Assembly: GCA_029882975.1 (NCBI GenBank)
Contig: JAOUJW010000008.1
Location: 62,001-126,000, forward strand
DNA: 64,000 nt
Reading direction: 5' to 3'
Source: Gammaproteobacteria bacterium
GTDB lineage: Bacteria; Pseudomonadota; Gammaproteobacteria; SZUA-152
A program made the translations under genes and the position numbers. Shown here in pieces: positions 19,703 to 29,809 of this stretch; the first letter of the stretch is position 1, and each line of letters starts with the position of its first letter. Below the pieces are notes generated by a model. It saw only the letters and a list, made by a program, of their open reading frames with translations. It did no database searches and was not told where the DNA came from.

Positions 19703-20049
19703 TTTTTTGCTAAAACCTCCCAGTGTCGTTGCAAGCTGCGACTCAGGATTTTTTTATCTACATCTGCTGCGTTTCGTCCCAAAACGACTATGTCCAAACT
19801 TCCCAGCCCGATTTTATGGTGACGAAAACTCTCTCGAATTATACGTTTCACCCTGTGCCGTACAACCGCTGATTTCAGTTGTTTTTTACTTATGGCTAAA
19901 CCTAGACGAGGAAAGGTTTTGTCATTGGGACAAGCCAGCAACGTTAAGTACTTATCGCTGGATTTGCAACGTGTTTCCTTGAACACTTTGTTGTAGTCGC
20001 TGCTGTGTAAAAGCCTTACCTGACGTGGGAACCGTTTGTCGGATATCAT
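19690..20049 (-). CDS. rnpA: Ribonuclease P protein component
   Basis: The 119-residue protein subunit of RNase P, which matures the 5' ends of tRNAs with the RnpB RNA. The N-terminus (FPRQVRLLHSSDYNKVF) and the basic core RHRVKRIIRESFR are typical, except that the usual RNR motif reads RHR, with His replacing Asn. It lies 115 bp downstream of rpmH, behind a repetitive spacer, and overlaps yidD by 13 nt. rnpB is not in this window. Confidence 0.95.
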   Translation of the reverse strand: MISDKRFPRQVRLLHSSDYNKVFKETRCKSSDKYLTLLACPNDKTFPRLGLAISKKQLKSAVVRHRVKRIIRESFRHHKIGLGSLDIVVLGRNAADVDKKILSRSLQRHWEVLAKKCKD

Positions 20050-20075
20050 AAGAGACGTATACGCTTACGCCCTTT

Positions 20076-20154
20076 GTGAAGCTTTACTTTTGTGAGGCTC
20101 AAAATTTGCTAAGCTCAAATTTGCCAAGCCCAAAAAAAGTGAAGCTCAAAAACC
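20076..20154. repeat. Degenerate short tandem repeat in the rpmH-rnpA spacer
   Basis: Four to five imperfect copies of a unit of about 15-16 bp. On the plus strand they read GTGAAGCTTTAC, GTGAGGCTCAAAATTTG, TAAGCTCAAATTTGC, CAAGCCCAAAAAAA and GTGAAGCTCAAAAACC. The shared core is AAGCTCAAA. The block fills most of the 115 bp between the two genes, is non-coding in all frames, and would be transcribed between rpmH and rnpA. No stable long hairpin is obvious. Function is unknown; it may be a slippage-expanded spacer. Confidence 0.6.
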
Positions 20155-20164
20155 AAACAACACT

Positions 20165-20299
20165 TTAAGCACTTAGTCTTTTGCGGCCTTTGGCACGTCT
20201 GGCGTTGATTACCGCACGCCCACCTTTGGTAGCCATTCGAGCTCGAAAACCGTGAGTGCGTTTTCTACGTAAATTACTGGGATTGAAAGTTCTTTTCAT
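20165..20299 (-). CDS. rpmH: 50S ribosomal protein L34
   Basis: A 44-residue, strongly basic protein ([20 protein letters not shown] at its start, ending GRKRLSA) that matches L34 in length and sequence. It is the first gene of the leftward operon rpmH-rnpA-yidD-yidC-mnmE and faces away from dnaA, the arrangement conserved around proteobacterial origins. A good sigma-70 promoter carrying a DnaA box lies 51-80 bp upstream. Confidence 0.98.
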   Translation of the reverse strand: MKRTFNPSNLRRKRTHGFRARMATKGGRAVINARRAKGRKRLSA

Positions 20300-20349
20300 G
20301 ACAGTTTCCGCTTTGTTGGTTTAGCAACTATTCTATATAAAAGCGGCGT

Positions 20350-20379
20350 AGAATACTGTGAATAACCGCCTCCAGTCAA
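20350..20379 (-). promoter_or_regulatory. Predicted rpmH promoter with a DnaA box in its spacer
   Basis: On the minus strand TTGACT (20379-20374) and TATTCT (20355-20350) are separated by 18 bp, a good sigma-70 match about 50 bp before rpmH. The spacer contains TTATTCACA (plus-strand TGTGAATAA at 20357-20365), which fits the DnaA-box consensus TTATNCACA exactly. Binding of DnaA there would overlap RNA polymerase, so repression of the rpmH operon by DnaA is inferred. Confidence 0.6.
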
Positions 20380-20410
20380 GGAAATACCCACTTATTTTTT
20401 TTCAATTGCA

Positions 20411-20439
20411 TGTGGATAACTCGAGCGTTCGGGTATAGA
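20411..20439 (+). promoter_or_regulatory. DnaA box overlapping a candidate dnaA promoter
   Basis: TGTGGATAA at 20411-20419 is a perfect DnaA box (reverse complement TTATCCACA). A -10-like TATAGA lies at 20434-20439, about 50 bp before the dnaA start, and the -35 position at 17-bp spacing falls on the DnaA box. The -35 itself is weak. The layout fits autorepression of dnaA by its own product, known in E. coli; here it is inferred. Confidence 0.55.
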
Positions 20440-20488
20440 CTCATGGGTCTTTTCTTCGCAAAAATATCTGATACTAAGGGGAGAATAG

Positions 20489-21820
20489 GTGGACATTTGG
20501 CAAAAATGCTTAGACCGCCTTGAAGGGGAGTTGTCTGCTCAGCAATTCAACACGTGGATACGTCCACTACAAGTTATGGAAACCGAGCAATCTCTCAAAT
20601 TAATGGCTCCTAACCGTTTTGTATTGGATTGGGTCAATAGTCGTTTTATGGAATTAATTCAGCAGACCGTAAAGGAATGCAATAACCATGATAGCTTGGA
20701 TGTTATTTTGGAAATTGGTGGAACCGCTCCGGCGGAACCTATTGCACCCAGAGTCAGTCCGGCGGTAGCCACTCCCCGTCGCACCGCTGATGTGAAACAC
20801 AACAGCAATTTGAACCCGGAAAGCACCTTTGAAAATTTTGTAGAAGGCAAATCCAATCAACTGGCTCGCGCAGCAGCTCACCAGGTTGCTGTCAATGCAG
20901 GCCAATCTTACAATCCGCTATTTATTCAAGGTGGAGTGGGTTTGGGAAAAACCCATTTAATGCATGCCATTGGAAATGCGATTCTGGCTCAAAACCATAA
21001 CGCTCATGTGGTTTACTTGCATTCCGAGCGTTTTGTACAAGATATGGTCAAGGCCCTGCAACACAACGCCATCAATGAATTTAAACGTTATTATCGCTCT
21101 GTCGATGCTTTGTTGATTGATGACATCCAGTTTTTTGCCGGTAAGGAGCGTTCTCAGGAAGAATTTTTCCATACCTTCAATGCCCTGTTGGAAGGACAGC
21201 ATCACATCGTTCTGACTTGTGACCGCTATCCAAAAGAAGTGACGGGTTTGGAAGAACGTCTCAAGTCGCGGTTTGGATGGGGATTAACCGTTGCCATCGA
21301 ACCCCCTGAACTGGAAACCCGGGTAGCCATTCTCATGAGCAAAGCCAATCAAATGGGTGTGGGTATACCTCAGGAAGTGGCTTTCTTCATCGCCAAACGC
21401 ATTCAATCCAATATTCGAGAACTGGAAGGTGCCCTGCGACGAGTGGCCGCCAATGCCAAATTTACGGGTCACCCGATTACCTTGGAATTTGCCAAAGAAG
21501 CATTGAAAGATTTGTTGGCTTTACAGGACAAACTGGTCACGATTGAAAATATTCAAAAGACGGTAGCCGAGTATTACAAAATCCGAGTTTCGGAATTGCT
21601 ATCCAAAAAGCGTAATCGCTCCGTTGCCAGACCAAGACAACTGGCAATGACTTTATCCAAAGAATTAACCAATCACAGCCTACCGGAAATTGGTGATGCC
21701 TTTGGCGGTCGCGATCACACCACCGTATTACATGCTTGCCGAAAAATCGCTGACCTTAGAATTAGTGAAGTAAGAGTGAAAGAGGACTATTCCAATTTAT
21801 TACGGACTCTAACCACTTAA
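20489..21820 (+). CDS. dnaA: Chromosomal replication initiator protein DnaA
   Basis: A 443-residue AAA+ initiator that binds DnaA boxes and melts oriC. Domain I is at the N-terminus ([20 protein letters not shown]), a linker covers about 90-115, and the AAA+ domain has Walker A GVGLGKTH (about 150-157) and Walker [10 protein letters not shown]. The C-terminal DNA-binding helix-turn-helix has the signature [15 protein letters not shown]. It starts with GTG at 20489, preceded by AAGGGGAG at a spacing of about 6 nt. The gene is divergent from rpmH and is followed by the presumed oriC and dnaN. Confidence 0.99.
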   Translation: MDIWQKCLDRLEGELSAQQFNTWIRPLQVMETEQSLKLMAPNRFVLDWVNSRFMELIQQTVKECNNHDSLDVILEIGGTAPAEPIAPRVSPAVATPRRTADVKHNSNLNPESTFENFVEGKSNQLARAAAHQVAVNAGQSYNPLFIQGGVGLGKTHLMHAIGNAILAQNHNAHVVYLHSERFVQDMVKALQHNAINEFKRYYRSVDALLIDDIQFFAGKERSQEEFFHTFNALLEGQHHIVLTCDRYPKEVTGLEERLKSRFGWGLTVAIEPPELETRVAILMSKANQMGVGIPQEVAFFIAKRIQSNIRELEGALRRVAANAKFTGHPITLEFAKEALKDLLALQDKLVTIENIQKTVAEYYKIRVSELLSKKRNRSVARPRQLAMTLSKELTNHSLPEIGDAFGGRDHTTVLHACRKIADLRISEVRVKEDYSNLLRTLTT

Positions 21821-21836
21821 CAAGCTTGTCGTAACC

Positions 21837-21845
21837 TGTGGATAA
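21837..21845 (-). promoter_or_regulatory. DnaA box (TTATCCACA on the minus strand)
   Basis: The plus strand reads TGTGGATAA, an exact match to the high-affinity DnaA box in reverse orientation, 16 bp after the dnaA stop codon and part of the presumed oriC. Confidence 0.75.
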
Positions 21846-21871
21846 ATCGACGAACAAACTTTATCACCATT

Positions 21872-21880
21872 TTATCCACA
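21872..21880 (+). promoter_or_regulatory. DnaA box (TTATCCACA on the plus strand)
   Basis: An exact high-affinity DnaA box, 26 bp from the oppositely oriented box at 21837-21845 and about 40 bp before the AT-rich half of the dnaA-dnaN gap. Confidence 0.75.
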
Positions 21881-22047
21881 AGCTACTCACCGGATAAAAG
21901 ACCGGTTGTACATAAAGTATCATCTTTGTAAGTTATTGATTTAAAAAGTAAATATGTAGTTACTAACAGATATCATGCACTATAGTAATTATAGTAATAG
22001 GTTTTTATATAATATATTAAATAAGAGCAGACAAAACGGACCACATC

Positions 22048-23157
22048 ATGCGATTTACCATTTCAAGAGAAAATTTATTCAAACCATTGCAATACATCGT
22101 TGGCGTTGTGGAAAGAAGGCAGACTATGGCTATTCTTTCCAATTTTCTATTGGAAGCAAAAAACCAGCAGTTAGTTATTACGGCCACAGATTTGGAAATC
22201 GAAATGGTGGTTCAAACTGACCTGGATGTAAGCGAACCGGGCAAAACCACGTTACCGGCGAGAAAGCTCTATGAAATTTGTAGAGCCTTACCCGAGCAAG
22301 CTCAAATCGAACTGAGTGTTTCACCAGAAAAAGAAAGAGCGCTGATTCGATCCGGTAAGAGTCGTTTTAATCTTGCCACTTTGTCAGCTGAAGGGTTTCC
22401 TGCAGTAGAGAAAATCGATTCGCTCCAGTCTTTCAGCATCAGTCAGAAAAGTTTGAAGAACCTCATCGACAAAACTCAGTTTGCTATGGCGCAACAGGAT
22501 GTTCGTTATTATCTCAACGGATTGTTGCTTGAAGTGGATGCGGGTCAAGTTCGTTGTGTTGCCACCGACGGACATCGGTTGGCTTTTTGTGAATATGACG
22601 CTGATGTAAACCCGGATAAAAAAATCCAAGTGATTCTGCCACGCAAAGGTATTAGTGAATTGGCTAAAATGCTGGAAGAGTCAGATAAAAAGCTGAACGT
22701 CGACATCAGTGAAAATCACGCCAGAATTAGTAATGAAAATTGGCGTTTCACTACCAAGCTTATCGACGGAAAGTTTCCTGATTATGAAAGGGTCATACCG
22801 AGCCAATGTGACAAACTATTAACTGCGGACAAAGAAGAGTTGAGAGACGCCTTGGCCAGGGCGTCCATCCTTAGCAACGAAAAGTTCAAAGGGATTCGCA
22901 TGAGTATTCAGCCCAATCTCATTCAGGTACAAGCTCACAACCCGGAAATGGAAGAGGCTGAAGAGGAATTGGATGTTGAGTATGACGGTGCTGAACTGTC
23001 CATCGGTTTCAATGTAGGATACTTATTGGACGCGGTATCGATCCTACCTTCGGAAAAAGTACGCTTGGGATTTAGCGATGCCAACAGCAGTTGTTTAATC
23101 ACTTTGGACGAGGACGATTTCAACTGTAAATACGTTGTGATGCCTATGCGTTTATAA
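22048..23157 (+). CDS. dnaN: DNA polymerase III beta sliding clamp
   Basis: A 369-residue clamp that encircles DNA and tethers polymerase III. It has the expected three-domain length and typical blocks: MRFTISRENLFKPLQYIVGV at the start, RRQTMAILSNFLLEA, VATDGHRLAFCE and the C-terminal YVVMPMRL, which forms part of the peptide-binding pocket. It lies between the presumed oriC and recF, with a 167-bp gap to recF that contains a strong hairpin. Confidence 0.99.
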   Translation: MRFTISRENLFKPLQYIVGVVERRQTMAILSNFLLEAKNQQLVITATDLEIEMVVQTDLDVSEPGKTTLPARKLYEICRALPEQAQIELSVSPEKERALIRSGKSRFNLATLSAEGFPAVEKIDSLQSFSISQKSLKNLIDKTQFAMAQQDVRYYLNGLLLEVDAGQVRCVATDGHRLAFCEYDADVNPDKKIQVILPRKGISELAKMLEESDKKLNVDISENHARISNENWRFTTKLIDGKFPDYERVIPSQCDKLLTADKEELRDALARASILSNEKFKGIRMSIQPNLIQVQAHNPEMEEAEEELDVEYDGAELSIGFNVGYLLDAVSILPSEKVRLGFSDANSSCLITLDEDDFNCKYVVMPMRL

Positions 23158-23247
23158 GTGGTGTTTTGCCGTAGTTCGGTTCTTATGAATTCTTGCCCAC
23201 TTTCTACTACTGAGCTAACTCCGCTCACTAAGCAACTCTCTTACTCC

Positions 23248-23281
23248 CACACCCTTAGCCGAAGGATAGGCGAAGGGTGTG
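23248..23281. other. Strong inverted repeat in the dnaN-recF gap
   Basis: CACACCCTT (23248-23256) pairs with AAGGGTGTG (23273-23281), and inner GCC/GGC triplets extend the stem. No T-run follows, so it is a poor intrinsic terminator on either strand. It lies 44 bp before the recF start chosen here and covers an alternative GTG at 23277. It may attenuate or shield recF translation. Confidence 0.5.
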
Positions 23282-23324
23282 CTGTAATCTTTCGAACCCA
23301 CAGCGTGATGGTTTGGAAACTGCG

Positions 23325-24398
23325 GTGATTTTAAATCACATTAAGATTTCCCAATTTCGCAATTTAGTGGATACACAATTATCCCCCAGCTCTGTAAATG
23401 TTCTAGCAGGAAAAAATGGCAGTGGAAAAACCAGTGTGTTGGAAGCCATTTATTACCTGGGACATGGGCGATCCTTTCGAACCGTTTACGGACATCACTT
23501 GATTAACCATCAACACGATCGATTTAATTTGTGGGCTCAAATACAAGACCATGAACGCAGTTGTCCATTGGGCGTGGAAAAATCAAAACAAGAGCACAAA
23601 ATTAAATACGATGGAGAGTCAGTAAGAAACTCTTCTGTACTGGCTCGCCTTTTACCCATTCAAGTCATTAACCCTGATGTCCATCGCTTGTTGGAGGACA
23701 CGCCGCGTTATCGTAGAAAGTTTTTGGATTGGGGAGTGTTCCACGTGGAACATTCCTATGGAACATTGTGGAAGCGGTTCCACGCTTTACTCAAACAACG
23801 TAATGCGGCTCTAAAAAAACGTTGGGACTATTCTTTGGTTAAGCATTGGGATGCGGAGTTGATCCAAGTGGTCAGTCAGATTGATGACATTAAAAAAGCC
23901 TACTCTATACGTTTGGAGGAAATATTTAAGCAATATGCGCAATTGTTCCACGTACCCGTTCCTAATATGGCTTATTATTCCGGATGGCCGAAGGATCAAA
24001 CGTATGAGGAATCGTTGCACCAGTCGTGGGATCAGGATTTGGATTCCGGATTTACGCGCTTGGGTCCACACCGCTCTGACCTTATTCTTAAGCTGGGTTC
24101 CTATAGAGCCAAAGATGTGGTTTCTCGGGGACAGCAAAAAGTTATTGCCATTCTGTTGAAATTAGCCCAGGTGAAATTGTTCGTCCAAAGTGAAAACCGA
24201 CCTATTGTCTTGTTGATGGATGATCTGGCCTCAGAACTGGATCAGACTTTTACACACGCCATTATAGAGCTATTGCAAACTACCCATTGCCAGTTATTCG
24301 TAACAGCTACCGAAACTGACAAACTAGAACCCTTACTTTGTTTACCCGGTTCCACGATGTTCCACGTGGAACACGGCTTAGTAAAAGAAGTGGTATAA
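23325..24398 (+). CDS. recF: DNA replication and repair protein RecF
   Basis: A 357-residue SMC-like ATPase that loads RecA at gaps with RecOR. Walker A is AGKNGSGKTSVLEAIYYLG (about residues 27-45), the signature region is VSRGQQKVIAILLKLAQ, and Walker B is IVLLMDDLASELD. I chose GTG 23325 because it gives the E. coli length and start (VILNHIKISQFRN); GTG 23277 would add 16 residues over a hairpin. Two perfect parS-like palindromes are embedded in the coding sequence, where they encode FHVEH both times (RKFLDWGVFHVEH, and MFHVEHG near the C-terminus). Confidence 0.96.
   Translation: MILNHIKISQFRNLVDTQLSPSSVNVLAGKNGSGKTSVLEAIYYLGHGRSFRTVYGHHLINHQHDRFNLWAQIQDHERSCPLGVEKSKQEHKIKYDGESVRNSSVLARLLPIQVINPDVHRLLEDTPRYRRKFLDWGVFHVEHSYGTLWKRFHALLKQRNAALKKRWDYSLVKHWDAELIQVVSQIDDIKKAYSIRLEEIFKQYAQLFHVPVPNMAYYSGWPKDQTYEESLHQSWDQDLDSGFTRLGPHRSDLILKLGSYRAKDVVSRGQQKVIAILLKLAQVKLFVQSENRPIVLLMDDLASELDQTFTHAIIELLQTTHCQLFVTATETDKLEPLLCLPGSTMFHVEHGLVKEVV
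23737..23752. other. parS centromere site 1 (inside recF)
   Basis: TGTTCCACGTGGAACA, a perfect 16-bp palindrome identical to the parS sequence recognised by ParB in pseudomonads. It encodes part of GVFHVEHS in RecF. It is about 1.8 kb from the presumed oriC. parA and parB are not in the window. Confidence 0.85.
24358..24373. other. parS centromere site 2 (inside the recF 3' end)
   Basis: A second perfect TGTTCCACGTGGAACA, 621 bp from the first, encoding part of MFHVEHG at the RecF C-terminus. Two identical palindromes this close to the origin argue strongly for a ParB-loading region. Confidence 0.85.
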
Positions 24399-24415
24399 TA
24401 CCCAATCCCATCTGA

Positions 24416-26830
<2,415 letters not shown>

Positions 26831-26849
26831 AAAGAAAGTAATTCAGAAC

Positions 26850-26874
26850 AAAAGGGGGCATTTAGCCCCTTTTT
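26850..26874 (+). terminator. Intrinsic terminator of gyrB
   Basis: AAAAGGGGGC pairs with GCCCCTTTTT around the loop ATTTA and ends in a run of five T on the plus strand, about 20 bp after the gyrB stop. The A-rich left arm makes it partly bidirectional. Confidence 0.85.
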
Positions 26875-26893
26875 GGTTTCAAAAGAAGAAATA

Positions 26894-26915
26894 AAGGGAA
26901 CGAAAAGGTTCCCTT
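26894..26915 (-). terminator. Intrinsic terminator of fbp
   Basis: On the minus strand AAGGGAAC and GTTCCCTT (plus coordinates 26908-26915 and 26894-26901) form an 8-bp stem with a 6-nt loop, followed on that strand by the T-rich TTTATTTCTTCTTTT. It lies 24 bp after the fbp stop codon and faces the gyrB terminator. Confidence 0.8.
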
Positions 26916-26938
26916 ATTCTATATACATGATATTAATA

Positions 26939-27946
26939 TCATTCGATATGATATGACACCACGCGTTCTACTTCATTTTTAGAGCCCAAAATGACCGGTA
27001 CTCTTTGATGTAAATCCGAAGGTTGAATTTCCATAATGCGTTCACGCCCGGTTGAGCAAACGCCACCGGCTTGTTCCACAATAAAACCCATAGGATTGGC
27101 TTCATACATGAGACGCAGCTTACCCGCTTTACCGGGATCCTTATTATCTTTTGGATACATGAAAATTCCGCCGCGAGTAAGAATGCGATAAACCTCGGCA
27201 ACCATGGATGCTACCCAACGCATGTTAAAGTTCTTATCACGGGTTCCGGTTTTTCCAGCCAGACATTCGTCCACATAACGTTTTACAGGTTCTTCCCAGT
27301 AACGCATATTGGACATATTGATAGCAAATTCACTGGTATCTTCCGGAATAGTCATATTGGGATGGGTTAGAATGAATTCTCCAACGTTTTGATCCAAGGT
27401 AAAGCCGCTAACACCGTTACCGGTGGTCAGTACCAGCATGGTGGAAGGACCGTATAAGGCAAATCCACCGCAGACTTGCTGAGTACCCGCTTGTAAAAAG
27501 TCCTCGGCTGTGGGATCGGTCACACCTTCCGGACAACGGAGTATGGAGAATATACTACCCACGGAAAGATTGACGTCAATATTGGATGATCCATCCAGTG
27601 GATCGAACAGCATTAAATATTTGCCTTTGGGGTACTGGCTGGGAATGGGGTAAATGTCGTCCATTTCTTCGGATGCCATACCAGCCAAGTGTCCGGCCCA
27701 TTCGTTGGATTTGAGAAAAATATCATTGGAAATAATATCCAACTTTTTCTGCGTTTCCCCTTGGATGTTCTCACTGCTGGCGGTACCCAGCACCCCAACC
27801 AGGGCTCCTTGGTTCACAGCATTTGAGATATATTTACAAGCGGTGACCACATCGTTAAGCAGGGCGGTAAATTCACCGGTGGCCCGGCCTCCCACTCGAC
27901 GTTGTTCTTCGCTGATAAATTGTGTAATGGTTTCACCTGTATGCAT
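26939..27946 (-). CDS. fbp: Fructose-1,6-bisphosphatase class I
   Basis: Hydrolyses fructose-1,6-bisphosphate to fructose-6-phosphate in gluconeogenesis or the Calvin cycle. The 335-residue product has the metal/phosphate motifs MASEEMDDI (catalytic Glu region), [16 protein letters not shown] and the C-terminal [20 protein letters not shown] and [14 protein letters not shown]. It converges on gyrB and is divergent from hemC. No cbb genes are adjacent, so the pathway is not fixed by context. Confidence 0.97.
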   Translation of the reverse strand: MHTGETITQFISEEQRRVGGRATGEFTALLNDVVTACKYISNAVNQGALVGVLGTASSENIQGETQKKLDIISNDIFLKSNEWAGHLAGMASEEMDDIYPIPSQYPKGKYLMLFDPLDGSSNIDVNLSVGSIFSILRCPEGVTDPTAEDFLQAGTQQVCGGFALYGPSTMLVLTTGNGVSGFTLDQNVGEFILTHPNMTIPEDTSEFAINMSNMRYWEEPVKRYVDECLAGKTGTRDKNFNMRWVASMVAEVYRILTRGGIFMYPKDNKDPGKAGKLRLMYEANPMGFIVEQAGGVCSTGRERIMEIQPSDLHQRVPVILGSKNEVERVVSYHIE

Positions 27947-28113
27947 GCCTATTTCCTTACATTAATTACGCTTTTATTCAATCGTCAAAGGCGCCCGATT
28001 TTAGCAGACTGTTGTTCATTTAGTAAGCATGAAACCTGTTTAAATAGGGATTTAGAGTTGCCACGGGCAGGTTCTGTCCGTAGCATTAGGCTTTTTATTT
28101 TTTGGACCGACTC

Positions 28114-29046
28114 ATGACAGACACCCTTCGCATTGCAACACGCAAAAGTCCCTTGGCTTTATGGCAAGCCGAATACGTTAAAAGCCGTTTGTTGGAATTA
28201 CACCCCAATCTCCAAGTAGAACTGGTTAAACTGGTGACTCAAGGGGACAAAATCCTGGATACGCCTTTGGCCAAAGTGGGTGGGAAGGGATTGTTTGTCA
28301 AAGAGCTGGAACAGGGCATGTTGCGAGGTGAAGCGGACATTGCGGTTCATTCGATGAAAGATGTGCCGGTGGCCTTCCCCGAAGGTTTGCATCTGGCGGT
28401 GATTTGCGAGCGCGAAGATCCGCGTGATGCATTTGTGTCCAATCGTATCGCCAGTTTGGATGAGTTACCCCAAGGTTCGGTGGTTGGAACCTCCAGCTTA
28501 CGACGCCAATGCCAGTTGCGGCATGTTAGACCGGATTTGGTGATCAAAGATTTGCGCGGCAATGTGAACACCCGCTTGGCCAAATTGGATGCAGGGGAAT
28601 ATGACGCTATTATCCTGGCCAGTGCCGGTTTGATTCGCTTGGGATTTGAAGATCGCATTAAGGCTTTTATTGACACTGACACCAGCTTACCCGCCATTGG
28701 ACAGGGGGCTGTGGGAATTGAGTGCCGCAATAACGACGAGCGGGTACTGGCTTATATTGAACCCCTGAATCATGAACTCACCCGGATTTGTGTTTCCGCG
28801 GAGCGGGCCTTGAATGAACGTTTGGAAGGAGGTTGCCAGGTTCCCATTGGTGGTTTTGCGGAATTGAACCAGGGTGAGTTGCGTTTACGTGGTCTGGTGG
28901 GACAACCGGATGGCAGTGTTATGATTAAAGGACAAGTGCAGGGAACCGCAGAACAGGCGGAACAATTGGGCCGGGATTTGGCAGATGATTTACTATCCAG
29001 GGGAGCACGCAAAATTCTGGATGAAGTGTATCGTGGCGGTTCTTGA
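28114..29046 (+). CDS. hemC: Porphobilinogen deaminase (hydroxymethylbilane synthase)
   Basis: Polymerises four porphobilinogens into hydroxymethylbilane in haem synthesis. The 310-residue product starts [20 protein letters not shown] at ATG 28114; an in-frame TTG at 28102 is less likely. It shows [22 protein letters not shown], and [11 protein letters not shown], whose Cys binds the dipyrromethane cofactor. First gene of hemC-hemD-hemX-hemY; its 3' end overlaps hemD. Confidence 0.97.
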   Translation: MTDTLRIATRKSPLALWQAEYVKSRLLELHPNLQVELVKLVTQGDKILDTPLAKVGGKGLFVKELEQGMLRGEADIAVHSMKDVPVAFPEGLHLAVICEREDPRDAFVSNRIASLDELPQGSVVGTSSLRRQCQLRHVRPDLVIKDLRGNVNTRLAKLDAGEYDAIILASAGLIRLGFEDRIKAFIDTDTSLPAIGQGAVGIECRNNDERVLAYIEPLNHELTRICVSAERALNERLEGGCQVPIGGFAELNQGELRLRGLVGQPDGSVMIKGQVQGTAEQAEQLGRDLADDLLSRGARKILDEVYRGGS

Positions 29047-29809
29047 TCAGCACACCATAGTGGTCACCCGGCCGGCAGGCCAGTCTCAAGCTTTATGCGA
29101 TCGATTACGACGATCCGGCGCGTCAGTGCTGGAGTTTCCCGTCATGACCATCGTGGCCACAGAGGTTACCGGTTTTCAACATACGTTGGAGCAACTGACG
29201 GGTTTTGATCTGGCCATATTCATCAGTGCAAATGCGGTGCGGTATGCCTGCAAACATATTCCCCGCTTCCCCGCTTCACTAAAAGTGGCAGCCGTAGGCC
29301 AAGCCAGTGCTCGGGCATTGCAGGAACAGGGAGTGAATGTGGACATTTTTCCCAAGGATGTCTACAACAGTGAGGCGCTGCTGCAATTGGCACCATTACA
29401 AAATGTGAGCGGTAAAAATATCGTCATATTCCGGGGCCAAGGCGGTAGAGAATTATTAGCGCAAACACTGCAACAACGCGGTGCAAACGTGGTCTATGCA
29501 GAAGTGTATCGGCGCGACAAGCCTCAAACGCCTGCTACGGCATTGTTGGATTTATGGAAAAAAAAGCAATTGGATGCCATAGTCATTACCAGTAACGAGG
29601 GCTTGCAGAACTTATATGACATGGTGGGTGAAACAGGACGGCCTTTTCTGCGGCAAACCACGTTGCTGCTGGTGAGTGAGCGTGCTCGAACCTTGGCGCA
29701 ACAGCTGGGTTGCCAGGGTCCCTTGTTGGTGGCGGATAAAGCGGATGATACCGCCATACACTCTACCTTGATTAATTGGGCTACAACACAATCGTTGGAT
29801 GAATCATGA
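29021..29809 (+). CDS. hemD: Uroporphyrinogen-III synthase
   Basis: Cyclises hydroxymethylbilane to uroporphyrinogen III with inversion of ring D. The product of about 262 residues starts near [20 protein letters not shown], with [13 protein letters not shown] and later [15 protein letters not shown], typical of this weakly conserved family. The start is uncertain: ATG 29021 or GTG 29033, both overlapping the 3' end of hemC, a normal arrangement. It overlaps hemX by 4 nt (ATGA). Confidence 0.93.
   Translation: MKCIVAVLDQHTIVVTRPAGQSQALCDRLRRSGASVLEFPVMTIVATEVTGFQHTLEQLTGFDLAIFISANAVRYACKHIPRFPASLKVAAVGQASARALQEQGVNVDIFPKDVYNSEALLQLAPLQNVSGKNIVIFRGQGGRELLAQTLQQRGANVVYAEVYRRDKPQTPATALLDLWKKKQLDAIVITSNEGLQNLYDMVGETGRPFLRQTTLLLVSERARTLAQQLGCQGPLLVADKADDTAIHSTLINWATTQSLDES

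Larger units (their letters stand above)
21821..22047. other. Candidate chromosomal origin oriC (dnaA-dnaN intergenic region)
   Basis: A 227-bp non-coding gap. Its left part carries two perfect 9-bp DnaA boxes facing each other (21837-21845 and 21872-21880) and a weaker TTATCACCA at 21861-21869. Its right part, about 21920-22035, is extremely AT-rich (many TAATTATAG- and TATATAATATATTA-type runs) and suits a duplex-unwinding element. Further DnaA boxes flank dnaA on its other side. The position between dnaA and dnaN in the dnaA-dnaN-recF-gyrB row is a standard bacterial oriC site. Replication start was not measured, so this is inference. The dnaN promoter should also be here. Confidence 0.75.

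Noticed and set aside
23944-23959. A third parS-like sequence in recF
   Set aside because: Only the left half (TGTTCCACGT) matches; the right half has no match to the palindrome.
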